NCBI GenBank assembly: GCA_963921825.1 | Contig: OY997596.1 | Coordinates: forward strand, 31,983,932 to 32,047,931 | From: Erodium maritimum | Lineage: Eukaryota; Streptophyta; Magnoliopsida; Geraniales; Geraniaceae | Direction of reading: 5' to 3' | DNA length: 64,000 bases | Shown: one piece after another, positions 30,801 to 36,869 of the stretch | Numbering within the stretch: position 1 is the first letter of the stretch | Layout: every line of letters begins with the position of its first letter | Position numbers and translations under genes: made by a program | Notes under the pieces: model-generated | The model's input: the letters and a program-made list of their open reading frames with translations, nothing else | Databases searched by the model: none | Told to the model about the DNA's origin: nothing

Positions 30801-32457
30801 GTGGTTTTTCTGAACATAGATAAATATGGCATTGTACAAAACGATAAAAGACACTCATGACAGATGGTTCATTTATTTCCTCCTAATCTCTTTGCCTGAC
30901 ACCTAATTGGATTCAGGAAATGTGAATGTAGAACCATAATAGTGTCTCTTAGGTGTGATAGTGTAAATGATAAAGTAAACTTTCAACTATAGACTCGTGT
31001 TTTTAGTTAAGTTGGTTTCACAGTATTGCTATGGTGTAATATTGGCGGGGGGATTCAAATTATTCACTTAAGCTCATAGCTATAGTTGAGTCTCAGCGTG
31101 TTTGTAATATTTCCTAGGAAAAACTTTAGGTACTAACTATTCGCAACTTGTACATCTCAAGAACTTGTTGTTGACTTATTAGTCGATCAGATCAGGTCTG
31201 TAGACTTAAAGAAATCATAGAAATTAGCATTTTCCGTTAGAAATGACAGAAAACGTTAGAAAAACTCCAAGAACTAACTATCATATGACTATTGAACTCA
31301 AAAACTAACGGTAGACTTGTTACTTTTTGGAGTTTTTCCTAACGTTTTCTGTCATTTCTAACGGGAAGTGTTAGTTTATGGAATTACCTTAAGTCTACAG
31401 GCCTGATCTGATCGACTAATAAATCAACAATCAATTCTTAAACTGTACAAGCCGACAATAGTTAGTACCTGGTTTTACCCTTATCTCCTAAGTATACTTC
31501 CTTCCCATGTGTCCTTTGATCCACATGTGCTCATATGTAGAGATGTATTAGAACTAATAGTTCATTATCTAATGTATTTTTCCTCTCGAAGACTTTTGAG
31601 AGGTAAAAAATAGAGCTACATATAAAGGTAAGAATGTCCTCTTCGTATGGAAGCCCAAGCGCAGTTCAGTAGAACTTACTAAAATTCACAAGAAATTAGT
31701 GCAGTAATAGTAAGTTATCTTCCCAGTAAATAGGCTTGCTTGGTCAAACTTTTTGCAAGTTGGTCAAGAATTGTATCCACTGTTCAGTGTAATTAAGACG
31801 CTCATGGAGCAATTGACTGAGGTAATTATGACTGATTTCTAACCTTCTGTCTAGTAAATGTCCATGCCCTGAAATACGCCTACTTTTTTCCTTGATTCCC
31901 AGGAAATGTGAACTATCTGATTTGTTTATTACAGTTTGATCTCCTGTCGGACAAATATGATTTATCTGCGTAACTTTGGAATTATGTAGGTCTTGGGAGC
32001 AGCCATAAATGTTTATGCTAATAAACACAAAGAACGTCCTGACCGCTTGATTGACATGTTAACCAGCAGCCACAGGTAATGCTTTTAATCAGAAGCTTAT
32101 CTACTAGAAACTGAAATTTAGCAAAATGTCATGCAAATTCCAACAGCTCAGTATATGTGTTCTTATTATTGAAACTGGGATGTCTGATACATGAAATGAC
32201 TTAAATTTGTGGTTGCAGGAAGGTGCTGGCTTGTGTGGTTTGTGGTCGTTTGAAGAGTGCTTTCCAAATTGCTTCACGTAGTGGGAGTGTAGCTGATGTT
32301 CAATATGTAGCTCATCAGGTTAGTTTATATTTGTCTTTAGGTTCCACTGTGAATCTGTTCATTACATGACATGTGATCTTCCTACTTGCAGGCACTACAC
32401 GCAAATGCACTTCCTGTGCTTGACATGTGTAAACAGTGGTTGGCTCAGTACATGTGA
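716..32457 (+). CDS. ZFYVE26-like: ZFYVE26 (spastizin) plant homologue, C-terminal 1,630 residues, 25 exons
   Basis: Joined exons: 716-853, 4019-4172, 4285-4649, 6864-7327, 7405-7743, 8441-8665, 9001-9091, 9252-9329, 9477-9767, 9866-10063, 10646-11134, 13755-13916, 13992-14321, 14397-14479, 14552-14656, 15565-15793, 16135-16500, 17330-17431, 23286-23429, 24654-24742, 25208-25290, 25392-25507, 31990-32075, 32219-32318, 32392-32457. They sum to 4,893 nt in one frame, ending in TGA. All 24 introns are GT-AG. I recognise the protein from its very conserved C-terminal half (WLGRAELLQSLLGSGIA, YARQHLLGFMFRHGHFSDAC, YLYKFQVIKKDHVAAGLC, the final CKQWLAQYM). It is the plant protein usually annotated 'zinc finger FYVE domain protein', about 2,500 residues long, so roughly 850 residues lie upstream. 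It is a helical-repeat protein; in animals ZFYVE26 works with spatacsin and AP-5 on late endosomes/lysosomes and in abscission. The plant role is inferred. No FYVE finger is visible in this part. Introns 18 and 22 (5.9 and 6.5 kb) are expanded by transposons. Confidence 0.88.
1150..1345 (+). mobile_element. tRNA-derived SINE, diverged
   Basis: A tRNA A-box-like block (TGGCCTAGTTATCATGG) is followed about 40 bases on by a B-box-like GTTAGAATCC. The tail is the same as in the SINE near 16.7 kb (GGTTAACATTTGGTTAAACTA...TTAGATTAGA). Short similar sequences (CAGAGCTG) flank both ends and may be a worn target duplication. Edges are approximate. Confidence 0.55.
1737..2412. mobile_element. MITE copy 1 (GTGGACGAAAC family)
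   Basis: Inverted ends GGGATAATTGTCCAAAACTA... and ...TTTTGGACAATTATCCC. Each terminal arm (about 120 bp) carries repeats of the motif AAAGTTTCGTCCAC or its complement, spaced about 30-50 bp apart. The core is about 400 bp of AT-rich DNA with no reading frame. The 9-bp flanks do not match here, so the insertion is old or rearranged. It lies in intron 1. Confidence 0.85.
2847..2872. repeat. Poly-C tract
   Basis: An almost pure run of C just after a CCCCACACCC stretch, in an intron. It is a homopolymer likely to vary in length and prone to sequencing error. Confidence 0.9.
3414..3761. mobile_element. MITE copy 2 with 9-bp target duplication
   Basis: The element occupies 3423-3752 (330 bp), starting GGGTTAATTGTCCAAAACTA and ending in its complement. 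The 9-bp direct repeat ATGTTATTA flanks it exactly at 3414-3422 and 3753-3761. Arms contain several TTTTGTCCAC-type motifs and the core is very short. The 9-bp duplication and long inverted arms fit a Mutator-like non-autonomous element. Confidence 0.92.
3815..3885 (+). mobile_element. SINE 5' fragment (tRNA-like A box)
   Basis: GGCTGGCCTAGTGGTCAAGT resembles the A-box half of the SINEs near 1.2 and 16.6 kb. The rest of the element cannot be followed. Confidence 0.4.
4019..4172 (+). CDS. ZFYVE26-like: ZFYVE26-like, exon 2
   Basis: Acceptor CCTTCAG, donor GTACCT. It encodes residues 47-97 of the visible protein (DHPPSLQSMLSGEF...) and ends with the first base of a Gly codon completed by exon 3. 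The stop-free run from 4170 onward is mostly the next intron plus exon 3, not a separate gene. Confidence 0.85.
4285..4649 (+). CDS. ZFYVE26-like: ZFYVE26-like, exon 3
   Basis: Acceptor ATATTAG, donor GTAAGT. It encodes residues 98-219 (GKLHNLARAVADEETEL...SLIYEWPKD). This polar region is followed by a helical stretch. Confidence 0.87.
4895..5375. mobile_element. MITE copy 3 (GTGGACGAAAC family)
   Basis: Ends GGGTTAATTGTCCAAAACTA and its complement ...GGACAATTAACCC. The arms carry TTTCGTCCAC motifs and close on ACTTCTGT...ACAGAAGT. The flanks are both A-rich, so a target duplication cannot be judged. It lies in intron 3. Confidence 0.85.
5376..6294. other. Intron 3 sequence without recognised features
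   Basis: Ordinary AT-rich intron DNA between MITE copy 3 and the truncated LINE. No exon or element was recognised. Confidence 0.5.
6295..6637 (+). mobile_element. 5'-truncated LINE with 24-bp target duplication
   Basis: A perfect 24-bp direct repeat (starting ATATTTGCAATGAAGG, ending GTAC) at 6295-6318 and 6614-6637 flanks a 295-bp insert. The insert ends in TTTAATAAATTTGCGCTTAT plus a short poly-A. The tail resembles the 3' end of the long LINE near 45.0 kb. Long variable duplication, 5' truncation and A-tail are hallmarks of target-primed reverse transcription. Confidence 0.88.
6864..7327 (+). CDS. ZFYVE26-like: ZFYVE26-like, exon 4
   Basis: Acceptor CTTGCAG, donor GTACTG. It encodes residues 220-373 (LLTRLVFDRGSTDAAEKVAE...FALDQSE). 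The final Arg codon is split AG|A with exon 5. Confidence 0.87.
7405..7743 (+). CDS. ZFYVE26-like: ZFYVE26-like, exon 5
   Basis: Acceptor GTTTAG, donor GTATAA. It encodes residues 374-486 (FPTLNRWIQMQTNLHRVSEF...YEKAVE), including an acidic Asp/Ser-rich stretch. The Arg codon is split AG|G with exon 6. Confidence 0.87.
8441..8665 (+). CDS. ZFYVE26-like: ZFYVE26-like, exon 6
   Basis: Acceptor TTAACAG, donor GTAAGT. It encodes residues 487-561 (LIDEEKLMDALALSDRFLRN...KQLAAELAL), a clearly helical-repeat sequence. Confidence 0.87.
9001..9091 (+). CDS. ZFYVE26-like: ZFYVE26-like, exon 7
   Basis: Acceptor CTGCCAG, donor GTACAG. It encodes residues 562-592 (RYMHRWELNAALDVLTMC...SDLVRDE). Confidence 0.87.
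9252..9329 (+). CDS. ZFYVE26-like: ZFYVE26-like, exon 8
   Basis: Acceptor GTAATAG, donor GTTGTT. It encodes 26 codons (VLQMRQALQRYSHIL...SWQE). The donor is weak but GT is present, and the join to exon 9 keeps the frame and the family sequence. Confidence 0.85.
9477..9767 (+). CDS. ZFYVE26-like: ZFYVE26-like, exon 9
   Basis: Acceptor GTACCAG, donor GTAATT. It encodes 97 codons (VELECKVDPEGLALRLAGKG...NLRSKQLL), Leu/Ala-rich helices typical of the solenoid. Confidence 0.88.
9866..10063 (+). CDS. ZFYVE26-like: ZFYVE26-like, exon 10
   Basis: Acceptor GAAAAG, donor GTATGA. It encodes 66 codons (VHFFLKRRDGNLSDVEVSRL...RKQLQSASL). Confidence 0.87.
10156..10287 (+). mobile_element. SINE with 13-bp target duplication
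   Basis: The direct repeat TGTCATAAAAGCT at 10156-10168 and 10275-10287 brackets a 106-bp insert with A-box-like GGGCCAAGTGGTAAAG, B-box-like TTGAGTTCAAAGTC and an A-rich tail. It lies in intron 10. Confidence 0.85.
10646..11134 (+). CDS. ZFYVE26-like: ZFYVE26-like, exon 11
   Basis: Acceptor TTGGCAG, donor GTATAT. It encodes 163 codons (ILKEFPLLRDNDVIIAYAAK...APDIILFK). It contains a basic, Ser/Thr-rich low-complexity stretch (RTKLKTRTGAPAKSSF, then RKRKSSGL). By position this is about where animal ZFYVE26 carries the FYVE finger, and no Cys cluster is present here. Confidence 0.88.
11358..11741 (-). repeat. 3' LTR of TR-GAG element 1
   Basis: A copy of 12321-12700. Its - strand start is slightly altered (TGACGGTATGGG instead of TGTTATGGGC). 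Confidence 0.85.
11742..12303 (-). pseudogene. gag-like remnant inside TR-GAG element 1
   Basis: - strand frames at 12014-12300 and 11650-12024 give pieces such as EQRFNDFLAMYVADWQKKKE and a Ser/Thr-rich tail. No zinc knuckle or complete gag core is seen. It is read as a worn gag-derived region by position between the primer site and the polypurine tract. Confidence 0.5.
12321..12700 (-). repeat. 5' LTR of TR-GAG element 1
   Basis: A 380-bp LTR bounded by TG...CA. It contains a TATATATAG-like box (in GGTATATATAGCC) seen on the + strand. Confidence 0.87.
12876..13189 (+). mobile_element. 5'-truncated LINE with 13-bp target duplication
   Basis: GAAAATCTGTAAG occurs at 12876-12888 and 13177-13189. 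The insert between is pyrimidine-rich and ends TTGCTTGCTGATAAAAAAAG, a LINE-like 3' end with an A-tail. It lies in intron 11. Confidence 0.8.
13270..13480. mobile_element. LTR-derived fragment, paralogue of 21.66-22.6 kb
   Basis: The run TTGATGATTCTT...AGAGCTTCCTTTTATG...GGATTAACTCTATACTAAAT matches the flanks of the MITE at 21734-22454, so this is the same repeat without that MITE. Confidence 0.6.
13755..13916 (+). CDS. ZFYVE26-like: ZFYVE26-like, exon 12
   Basis: Acceptor CTTCCAG, donor GTATTT. It encodes 54 codons (ALLSLCSDESMSAKTALDL...HATETFVQ). The preceding intron holds TR-GAG element 1 and a truncated LINE. Confidence 0.87.
13992..14321 (+). CDS. ZFYVE26-like: ZFYVE26-like, exon 13
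   Basis: Acceptor ATATGCAG, donor GTAAAA. It encodes 110 codons, including WLGRAELLQSLLGSGIAASL and the CxxC in YTCKKCK, one of the most conserved blocks of the plant family. Confidence 0.9.
14397..14479 (+). CDS. ZFYVE26-like: ZFYVE26-like, exon 14
   Basis: Acceptor CTTGCAG, donor GTACGT. It encodes IDVFPVWNAWGHALIRTEHY..., a TPR-like helix pair. The Lys codon is split AA|G with exon 15. Confidence 0.88.
14552..14656 (+). CDS. ZFYVE26-like: ZFYVE26-like, exon 15
   Basis: Acceptor GTGTCAG, donor GTAAGC. It encodes QALQLHIGDHAPVVLEIINT... up to RS. The following Met codon is split AT|G. Confidence 0.88.
15565..15793 (+). CDS. ZFYVE26-like: ZFYVE26-like, exon 16
   Basis: Acceptor ATTCCAG, donor GTAAGC. 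It encodes YEHLAKSAPTILDDSLSADS...CANYLQE, with an Arg/Ser-rich linker (RSERSRRSQESS). Confidence 0.89.
16135..16500 (+). CDS. ZFYVE26-like: ZFYVE26-like, exon 17
   Basis: Acceptor GCTGCAG, donor GTATAC. It encodes 122 codons (YARQHLLGFMFRHGHFSDAC...HFNYLYKFQ). A Pro/Ser loop is followed by the conserved TDYGTIDDLCDLCIGYGAM block. Confidence 0.9.
16530..16556. repeat. (TTTA)n microsatellite
   Basis: About six TTTA units in intron 17. Confidence 0.9.
16610..16848 (+). mobile_element. tRNA-derived SINE, possibly two in tandem
   Basis: TTGGCCTAGTAGTCAAGTGAG gives an A box. A first tail ATCAAATAAAAAAG ends near 16730. A second B-box-like GGGTTTCGAATCC and the tail TTAGATTAGAACTTCCCGCT...GATAAAAA follow. 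The tail is shared with the copy near 1.3 kb. No clear target duplication is seen. Confidence 0.6.
17330..17431 (+). CDS. ZFYVE26-like: ZFYVE26-like, exon 18
   Basis: Acceptor GTTTCAG, donor GTAAGT. It encodes 34 codons (VIKKDHVAAGLCCIQLFMNS...KYLEHAK). The following intron is 5,854 bp and full of MITEs. Confidence 0.89.
17730..18152. mobile_element. MITE copy 4 with 9-bp target duplication
   Basis: The element occupies 17739-18143, GGGATAATTGTCAAAACATGCA...complement. TATAATTTT is repeated at 17730-17738 and 18144-18152. Arms carry TTTCGTCCAC/TTTTGTCCAC motifs. It lies in intron 18. Confidence 0.92.
18147..18518. mobile_element. MITE copy 5 with 9-bp target duplication and a 60-bp internal array
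   Basis: The element occupies 18156-18509. AATTTTTTT is repeated at 18147-18155 and 18510-18518, overlapping the right duplication of copy 4. The right arm contains three tandem units of 60, 61 and 60 bp (18301-18360, 18361-18421, 18422-18481), each carrying two GTGGACGAAA motifs. Confidence 0.92.
19341..19482. mobile_element. Small MITE with TCTAAAAATC ends
   Basis: Starts TCTAAAAATCTCAG and ends CTAGCGATTTTTAGA, an inverted repeat around a GC-richer core with the repeated words GATTAATCTCCG. The superfamily is not settled. Confidence 0.55.
19667..20758. mobile_element. MITE copy 6, composite, GTGGACGAAAC family
   Basis: There is one left end at 19667 (GGGTTAATTGTCGAAAAG) and a second left-type end at about 19793 (GTTAATTGTCAAAAACTA). 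Only one right end (GGACAATTAACC) is seen, at 20758. The core is about 600 bp and extremely AT-rich. It looks like one copy cut by, or recombined with, another. No matching target duplication was found. Confidence 0.75.
21162..21554. mobile_element. MITE of a second family, about 9-bp target duplication
   Basis: The element occupies 21171-21545, starting GGGTTAATTGCTAAAAACTACA and ending in its complement. The flanks AAAAAGAAA and AAAATGAAA differ at one position of nine. It has a similar design to the main family but a different arm sequence (GTAGTTTTTAGCA). Confidence 0.8.
21638..22620 (-). mobile_element. LTR fragment with degenerate primer site, interrupted by a MITE
   Basis: On the - strand TGGTATTAGAGA, two mismatches from the tRNA-iMet primer site, follows ...TTGAATTCAAC at about 21650. 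The sequence to the right resembles 13270-13480 and is split by the MITE at 21734-22454. No partner LTR was found. Confidence 0.45.
21734..22454. mobile_element. MITE of a third family (GGGATAATTCCACTTT ends)
   Basis: Starts GGGATAATTCCACTTTCGGA and ends ...TAAAATGGAATTATCCC. Arms repeat the words TTTAGGGTACTAAA / TTTAGTACCCTAAA. The core is AT-rich with no reading frame. The empty site is visible in the paralogue at about 13350. Confidence 0.82.
23286..23429 (+). CDS. ZFYVE26-like: ZFYVE26-like, exon 19
   Basis: Acceptor GATCCAG, donor GTAATA. It encodes 48 codons (MHFDEGLSVRSKGGDTTKLI...FSARVKMQ). Confidence 0.89.
24654..24742 (+). CDS. ZFYVE26-like: ZFYVE26-like, exon 20
   Basis: Acceptor TTATAG, donor GTTTGC. 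It encodes VDVVKSLNDSDGPQWKHSLF...ETF. The Arg codon is split AG|G with exon 21. Confidence 0.89.
25208..25290 (+). CDS. ZFYVE26-like: ZFYVE26-like, exon 21
   Basis: Acceptor TTTGCAG, donor GTAAAC. It encodes RRCVVAETLVEKNFDLAFQV...NLP. The Ala codon is split G|CT with exon 22. Confidence 0.89.
25392..25507 (+). CDS. ZFYVE26-like: ZFYVE26-like, exon 22
   Basis: Acceptor TTACAG, donor GTAATA. It encodes VDIYAGVASSLAERKKGSQL...DDDDWDQ. The following intron is 6,482 bp, holding TR-GAG element 2, a large inverted-repeat element and MITEs. Confidence 0.9.
25684..26109 (-). repeat. 3' LTR of TR-GAG element 2
   Basis: A copy of 27039-27440. The terminal TG on the + strand side has become AG (AGTTAGGTGCC against TGTTAGGTGCC). 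Confidence 0.87.
26073..27036 (-). pseudogene. gag polyprotein of TR-GAG element 2, broken
   Basis: Read on the - strand: an N-terminal part (about 27036-26900); the retrotransposon gag core (26911-26441), with FPRFDWRTDPAAWLNRCEGYF and LVSFHLEDDAQLWFMKIQ; and a zinc-knuckle part (26345-26073) with CFNCDEAYSFGHKC. The parts lie in different frames and are separated by stops, so it is a pseudogene. The style matches gag of Ty3/gypsy-like elements. Confidence 0.82.
27039..27440 (-). repeat. 5' LTR of TR-GAG element 2
   Basis: A 402-bp LTR, TG...CA. It has a (TTC)n run near 27129-27145 that the other LTR lacks. Confidence 0.87.
27563..27683. repeat. Tandem duplication of a 60-bp segment
   Basis: AGAGAAATGGAAAAGGTTTA... 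to ...GGTGGGGATGTC occurs at 27563-27623 and again at 27624-27683, differing mainly by one G. Wider flanking similarity suggests a larger local duplication that includes 25.56-25.68 kb. Confidence 0.9.
27834..30396. mobile_element. Large inverted-repeat element, about 2.1 kb without its nested MITE
   Basis: The left end GAATTGCTGAAATGTGCTCT...ATTGGACACAG is matched in inverted orientation by the right end near 30395 (complement ATTTGCTAAAAAATGCTCTC...GTTGGTCACA). The arm continues for about 60 bp. Inside are short frames at 28117-28341 and 28774-29108 with no recognised family, plus MITE copy 7. Possibly a decayed DNA transposon; the ends are approximate. Confidence 0.5.
29826..30236. mobile_element. 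MITE copy 7 with 9-bp target duplication
   Basis: The element occupies 29835-30227, GGATTAATTGCCAAAAAGTG...TTTAGACAATTAACCC. TTTATTCTA is repeated at 29826-29834 and 30228-30236. A second, left-type end occurs inside at about 29957, as in copy 6. Confidence 0.9.
31108..31490. mobile_element. MITE with arms of about 100 bp, fourth family
   Basis: The left arm (GGAAAAACTTTAGGTACTAA...GTCGATCAGATCAGG) is matched in inverted order by the right arm ending near 31480. The flanks TATTTCCTA and TATCTCCTA differ at one of nine bases. It has no coding capacity and lies in intron 22. Confidence 0.82.
31990..32075 (+). CDS. ZFYVE26-like: ZFYVE26-like, exon 23
   Basis: Acceptor TATGTAG, donor GTAATG. 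It encodes VLGAAINVYANKHKERPDRL...SSH. The Arg codon is split AG|G. Confidence 0.9.
32219..32318 (+). CDS. ZFYVE26-like: ZFYVE26-like, exon 24
   Basis: Acceptor GTTGCAG, donor GTTAGT. It encodes KVLACVVCGRLKSAFQIASR...VAHQ, with a CVVC motif conserved in the plant family. Confidence 0.9.
32392..32457 (+). CDS. ZFYVE26-like: ZFYVE26-like, last exon 25 with stop
   Basis: Acceptor ACTTGCAG. It encodes the C terminus ALHANALPVLDMCKQWLAQY-M and the stop TGA at 32455-32457. Confidence 0.9.
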   Translation, partial: ALHANALPVLDMCKQWLAQYM

Positions 32458-32900
32458 AATGATGATGCCTCAAGTAACAAACTGTAAATGGACCCAATTT
32501 GTTCTAAATTCTTGTAGAAAATTCTCTCAGCTTTATTTAGTCAGTGGAAAGTCGTGGGATTTTCTTTGACTCTATAGGAAGAATTGTCCTATATTTTTTT
32601 ATTTCACTTATGGGATTTTGGATCTTTCATTAAAAATATTCCTATATTCTGTCATGTACAAATAGTACCTGACAATGTATGCATGCACCAATTCACCATA
32701 CACTGCAAAGTACAAACTGCGATATCTAGAGTGACTGAACGAAGTATGGTCAGATTGTGCTTGAGTGTATATTTGGTGAACCTCTCAAACCTCGCTTGTC
32801 ACGACTTTCCAGGCCATAAATTTCCATTTACAAAAGCGCATCAACTGCTTCAAAACCCTAATAGTGATAATAAGTTTAGCTGCAATGCATAATTTATTTT
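32458..32900 (+). other. Probable 3' UTR and downstream sequence of the ZFYVE26-like gene
   Basis: AT-rich sequence after the stop codon with no competing reading frame. No canonical AATAAA could be fixed by eye, so the cleavage site and exact end are unknown. Confidence 0.4.
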
Positions 32901-34900
32901 TGAAAGGCAAATTTGTTGATAAAATCCTAGTGTTCCAACAAAATACTGAGGAAAGGGATGAAACCCTTGTATCACAGGAACAGAGCATACCAATAGAAAC
33001 TAACAAAACAAAGAGGTTTTTCCTACCTTAAGCAACAAACGAACCTAAATTTGTCCAACAAGAGACAAACAACCCAAGAAAAGTGGGCAAAACAGAAACA
33101 AAACACAGGTAGAACAAGATGAACCGGCACCTAATGTGATCCCAACCACCAATGATGCCCCTCACCGACACCTCTAGCCTCCACGTTCACGAATAGACAA
33201 GCACCACCCAAACGTCTAGAGCCTTTCACCACTGCACCAGTGGCTAGGGTGCACCAATAAACATTGCTAAGCTCTCCAAGGAAGAGCCGTGGCCGATACC
33301 ACGATCGACTAGAGAGAGTCGTAGCAATTCCACCAAAACCTACCGTCAGTAACACGAGAGGAGTAGCACAGATCCGATTTTAACGAATCAGCCAACCAAA
33401 GATGGGGTTAAAGAAGAGCCAAGTTAAACCTCAACACCACTCATCCATACATTGCTCAGGTATCCACGATATCTCGTCGGAATCTAAAATCCCAACAATC
33501 CGCACAAGAGAGTTAGGCTTACTAAACAATCATCTCTCCCCGACAAAGAAAATGGAAGCCAAGAAGAGCTAAGCACGAAGGGGGTAGAGCCAAACAACAT
33601 TAAGGAAATGGAGATGATGGAGACACAAGCCCCGAGTGCCAGAAGATGTCAACTTATCGACCAACCCTTCCCCACCGCACAAGATCTAAATCAAAACCAT
33701 CGATCCAAGATCTAACCCCTAAAATCTTCACAAAAACTAGTCTCCGGTAAATACCAATCGTGATCTAGCTGGAACCACTCCATAACCAAAGTAATCAAGG
33801 GACAGAGGGTAGAGATGGAACCGAGACGAATATCGACAAATCTGGAAGGAGGGAGCCATACTAGACTAGGGCTGGGAGAAGGGTCCACAAGGGAAGCGAA
33901 GGACCAAGACCACCGACGACATTCATGACCGTAACCAAGAACGCCATCGGCGATTGCAAAAGAAGAAAAGGTTTGGGCAGAAGGTGTGGGATTTATGTCT
34001 CGACGTAATAATTGTCATAAGTTTGTGTAAATCGCTCGACCACCAATTAAGCATCTCGTTAGAGTTCCATTTCTATTGAATTTGGGTGTAAATATCCACT
34101 TACAAAACTATTGGTGGGTAGTTTTTTTCCCTCATATCTCTTACTCGTTAAGTATTGCAATCTTTTTCCACTTTCGAACGTGTAGATCTTCTTCTGTGTT
34201 ATTTGGAATATAAACACTCTCATACTAGAACAAGGAAATCCATAAATAATAAAAATGAGGAAATGAGCTAGATGGACAGTAATATAAAAGATTGCAAAAT
34301 TGAAACCTCTTATCTCCTAATGTAATTAAGGACACTAGAGAACTAGAGACCCAATTAATGATCACTTGAAAAGTCATAGTAATAGACCCAACAAATCAAA
34401 CCTCAATGAATCAATCTTAACATTAATGAGTTGACCATAAATCTCATCCAACATAATACTTACGAATCTCGAAGAGGTCGCCTGAAAGAGAACCATCACT
34501 CCATCCAATCGAAACTTAATCACTTACCCGAACTGCCACAGAAACAATTGCTATAGACTCGAAAACAAACCTATGATAATGTAAAACTATGTGCAATATG
34601 AAATGAAAAGATGAATAAGGGAAGAGATAAGGCTCCCAAATATCACACTGACTCCTTCCAATGATATCGAGCGTAGAGAACTCGTATGTAATAAACCATT
34701 AACTCATTCAAGAGCAACCACTACCCCTTCTAAAATCATAGACCACAATTCAACACTTAAGGGACCTTAGTGATATTAGAAACCTTGATGCATTATTGTT
34801 TGGAATGAACACTTGGAACAATGAATTGGAAGAAACGAATGACGATGTATAAAGTTAGAGACTATAGAATACATCAATTTGACACATGAAGGCCTACTTT
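32901..34900. other. Intergenic, A/C-rich, unclassified repeat-like DNA
   Basis: Rich in A, C and CCA words on the + strand, with no reading frame that resembles a protein family. It reads like old transposon DNA (possibly a LINE on the - strand), but no domain supports this. Confidence 0.35.
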
Positions 34901-35631
34901 TTCTAATAGTTTTTGTTTAGCGAAACAAGCATATTTTATTACTTGAAATAAAAGAGAATAGTGAAAAGAATAATGTGGTAGTAGCAAATCCTAAGATAAA
35001 CTACAACTAATCCTCTAAAACAGTTCGAGGCATAGACATGTTTTTGAAAACTCAGACAACTGAGAAGTACAACTAAAAGAGAAAGTAAAGCCATATCCTA
35101 CTCAGCCTAAGGCCAGGCATAATAGCCTGAAAGCTTGTGGATCCTCCAAAAATGATCTCTAATCTGTTGAATGGCGTGTTTGGTTCGAGAAGGGAAGCAC
35201 ATGCCATGGTGGAGGATCCCCATAAAGGGGTGGACTGTCAATCCTCCAAAGCAGCCCATGACCGGATGCTCTCATGACTCATGGCGAGACTGTTTCCCAG
35301 CCTTCTCTTGTGAGATGGGGTCTTCTTCAACTTCTGTCCTCTTGAGGAATCCCCTAGATACCTTCTCAGAAAACCTGTTGTAATATACCTTCTTAATCTC
35401 GAGTGGATCACGTTGGATTGAAAATCCCAACTGGTTAGGGTGACTTAGGTAGATTGGTGGACCCATGTTGTTTTAGTGGCAATTGGATTGAGGCAAAACC
35501 TTTACCTTAAGGGACGCCTTCTACGTTAGGGTAGTCCACTTTCTCGGGATGGGTTTCCTAACTCAGGTGATATCAGGTTTCCTAACTCAAGTGATATCAG
35601 GTGCTACCAGGGACAGGTCATACCTAGGAGC

Positions 35632-35832
35632 TCATGGGAGAGGTATCTCACAATCGTGGGTCGCGTGCCCCAAACACCCACAGTTGAAAAAGAACATCGG
35701 GAGACGCTCATACTTGAGCAAAACCTGAATGGGGTTTTGATAATCCGGGAATTCGAGCACCATCAAGAGAAAAGGGGATGATATAGTAGATGCCAGAATC
35801 GAACTCGGACCTTTCTCCCAGCAGAAACCCAC
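35632..35832 (-). pseudogene. LINE ORF1 fragment (DUF4283/zf-CCHC_4 type)
   Basis: The frame contains YERLPMFFFNCGCLGHATHDC, the zinc-knuckle end of plant LINE ORF1 proteins. The first knuckle Cys is replaced (FFNC instead of CxxC). Neighbouring DNA (about 34.9-36.2 kb) is probably the rest of the relic. Confidence 0.6.
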
Positions 35833-36347
35833 TTGTCCGCATGCATAGTGACATAACCCCTTAGAGAGTCACTTACCTTGAAACTTGTTACAATCATGGA
35901 GACATTTTGAGGTAGACATTAGACCTATATCCAAAGTTGGATCCTCTCAATGGGTGGAGAGGAGGGAGACCATCCGTCGAAATATCCGTGAGGATGAGGG
36001 AATAATTCTGGAAGCACCAGGGCTCGGACCTACGTACCCTATCCATGGTCGTGCGAGATGTAAAGTAGAACCCATAAACACCCGGGAGAGACCCTTCACC
36101 ACCAGCCCCTCAATGGATGAGCCTTATTCCCGAATGGTGATTCGTAACATTAGCTCTTCTTTGAACGAACGAGGAGAAAGGGGCTAACTCGCCATCCCGA
36201 ATTCCATGCACACTAGAGAAGGGACCGACAACTTGGTTGGATGAATGCTAACAATGGCGTCTTCATTAGGAATAAGGGAACACGTCGTCAAGCCTTTATC
36301 TTTCTGGTGCATCTGTTGGAACATGCATGAGGGTCTCCAGTAAGGCT

Positions 36348-36650
36348 CTAAAACCACTGTCACGTGGATAACTAAATCTGAGCTCGAATTAAACATAGAA
36401 ATAGAAAAAGAGAGAGCTTTGTATTGAATTTCAGAGAATCAAATACATAAAAGACAAGCTCTAACAACTCCTTTTTCTACAATTAGCTACTGATAAAACG
36501 ATGGACAATTCGATACCCTAACCCTTGATATCGCTATCCTTTGATAGAGTAGCTCAGCAAGAATTCAGAAGAAGGAATCATTTATAGAGCCAGCACGACT
36601 TGTGCTCTGTTTTGCAGGACCACACGAGGACGATGCTGAGCTAGATCAGA
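36348..36650 (-). mobile_element. Possible LTR with degenerate tRNA-iMet primer site
   Basis: The - strand TGGTTTTAGAGC at about 36350, two mismatches from the tRNA-iMet site, is followed on the + strand by LTR-like sequence with a GAGAGAGCTTTGTATTGAATT segment. No second LTR was found. Confidence 0.35.
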
Positions 36651-36869
36651 CGTACGAGTGTGGCTAATGAAATCAAGACGCGTGGAACGCCAACGGTCTT
36701 CAAGTAACGAACTTTCATTAATTGACACGTTGTTGTTTATTCTTCTTCCGCAGATGAAAAGCTTGAACTTTCTTGCATTGCAAGCAATCGCGATACATAA
36801 AATTTCAGCAAGTATCAGAGTTAGACAGCCCCGACATCTTCAAAATTGTAGCATAAGAAAACCATAATG

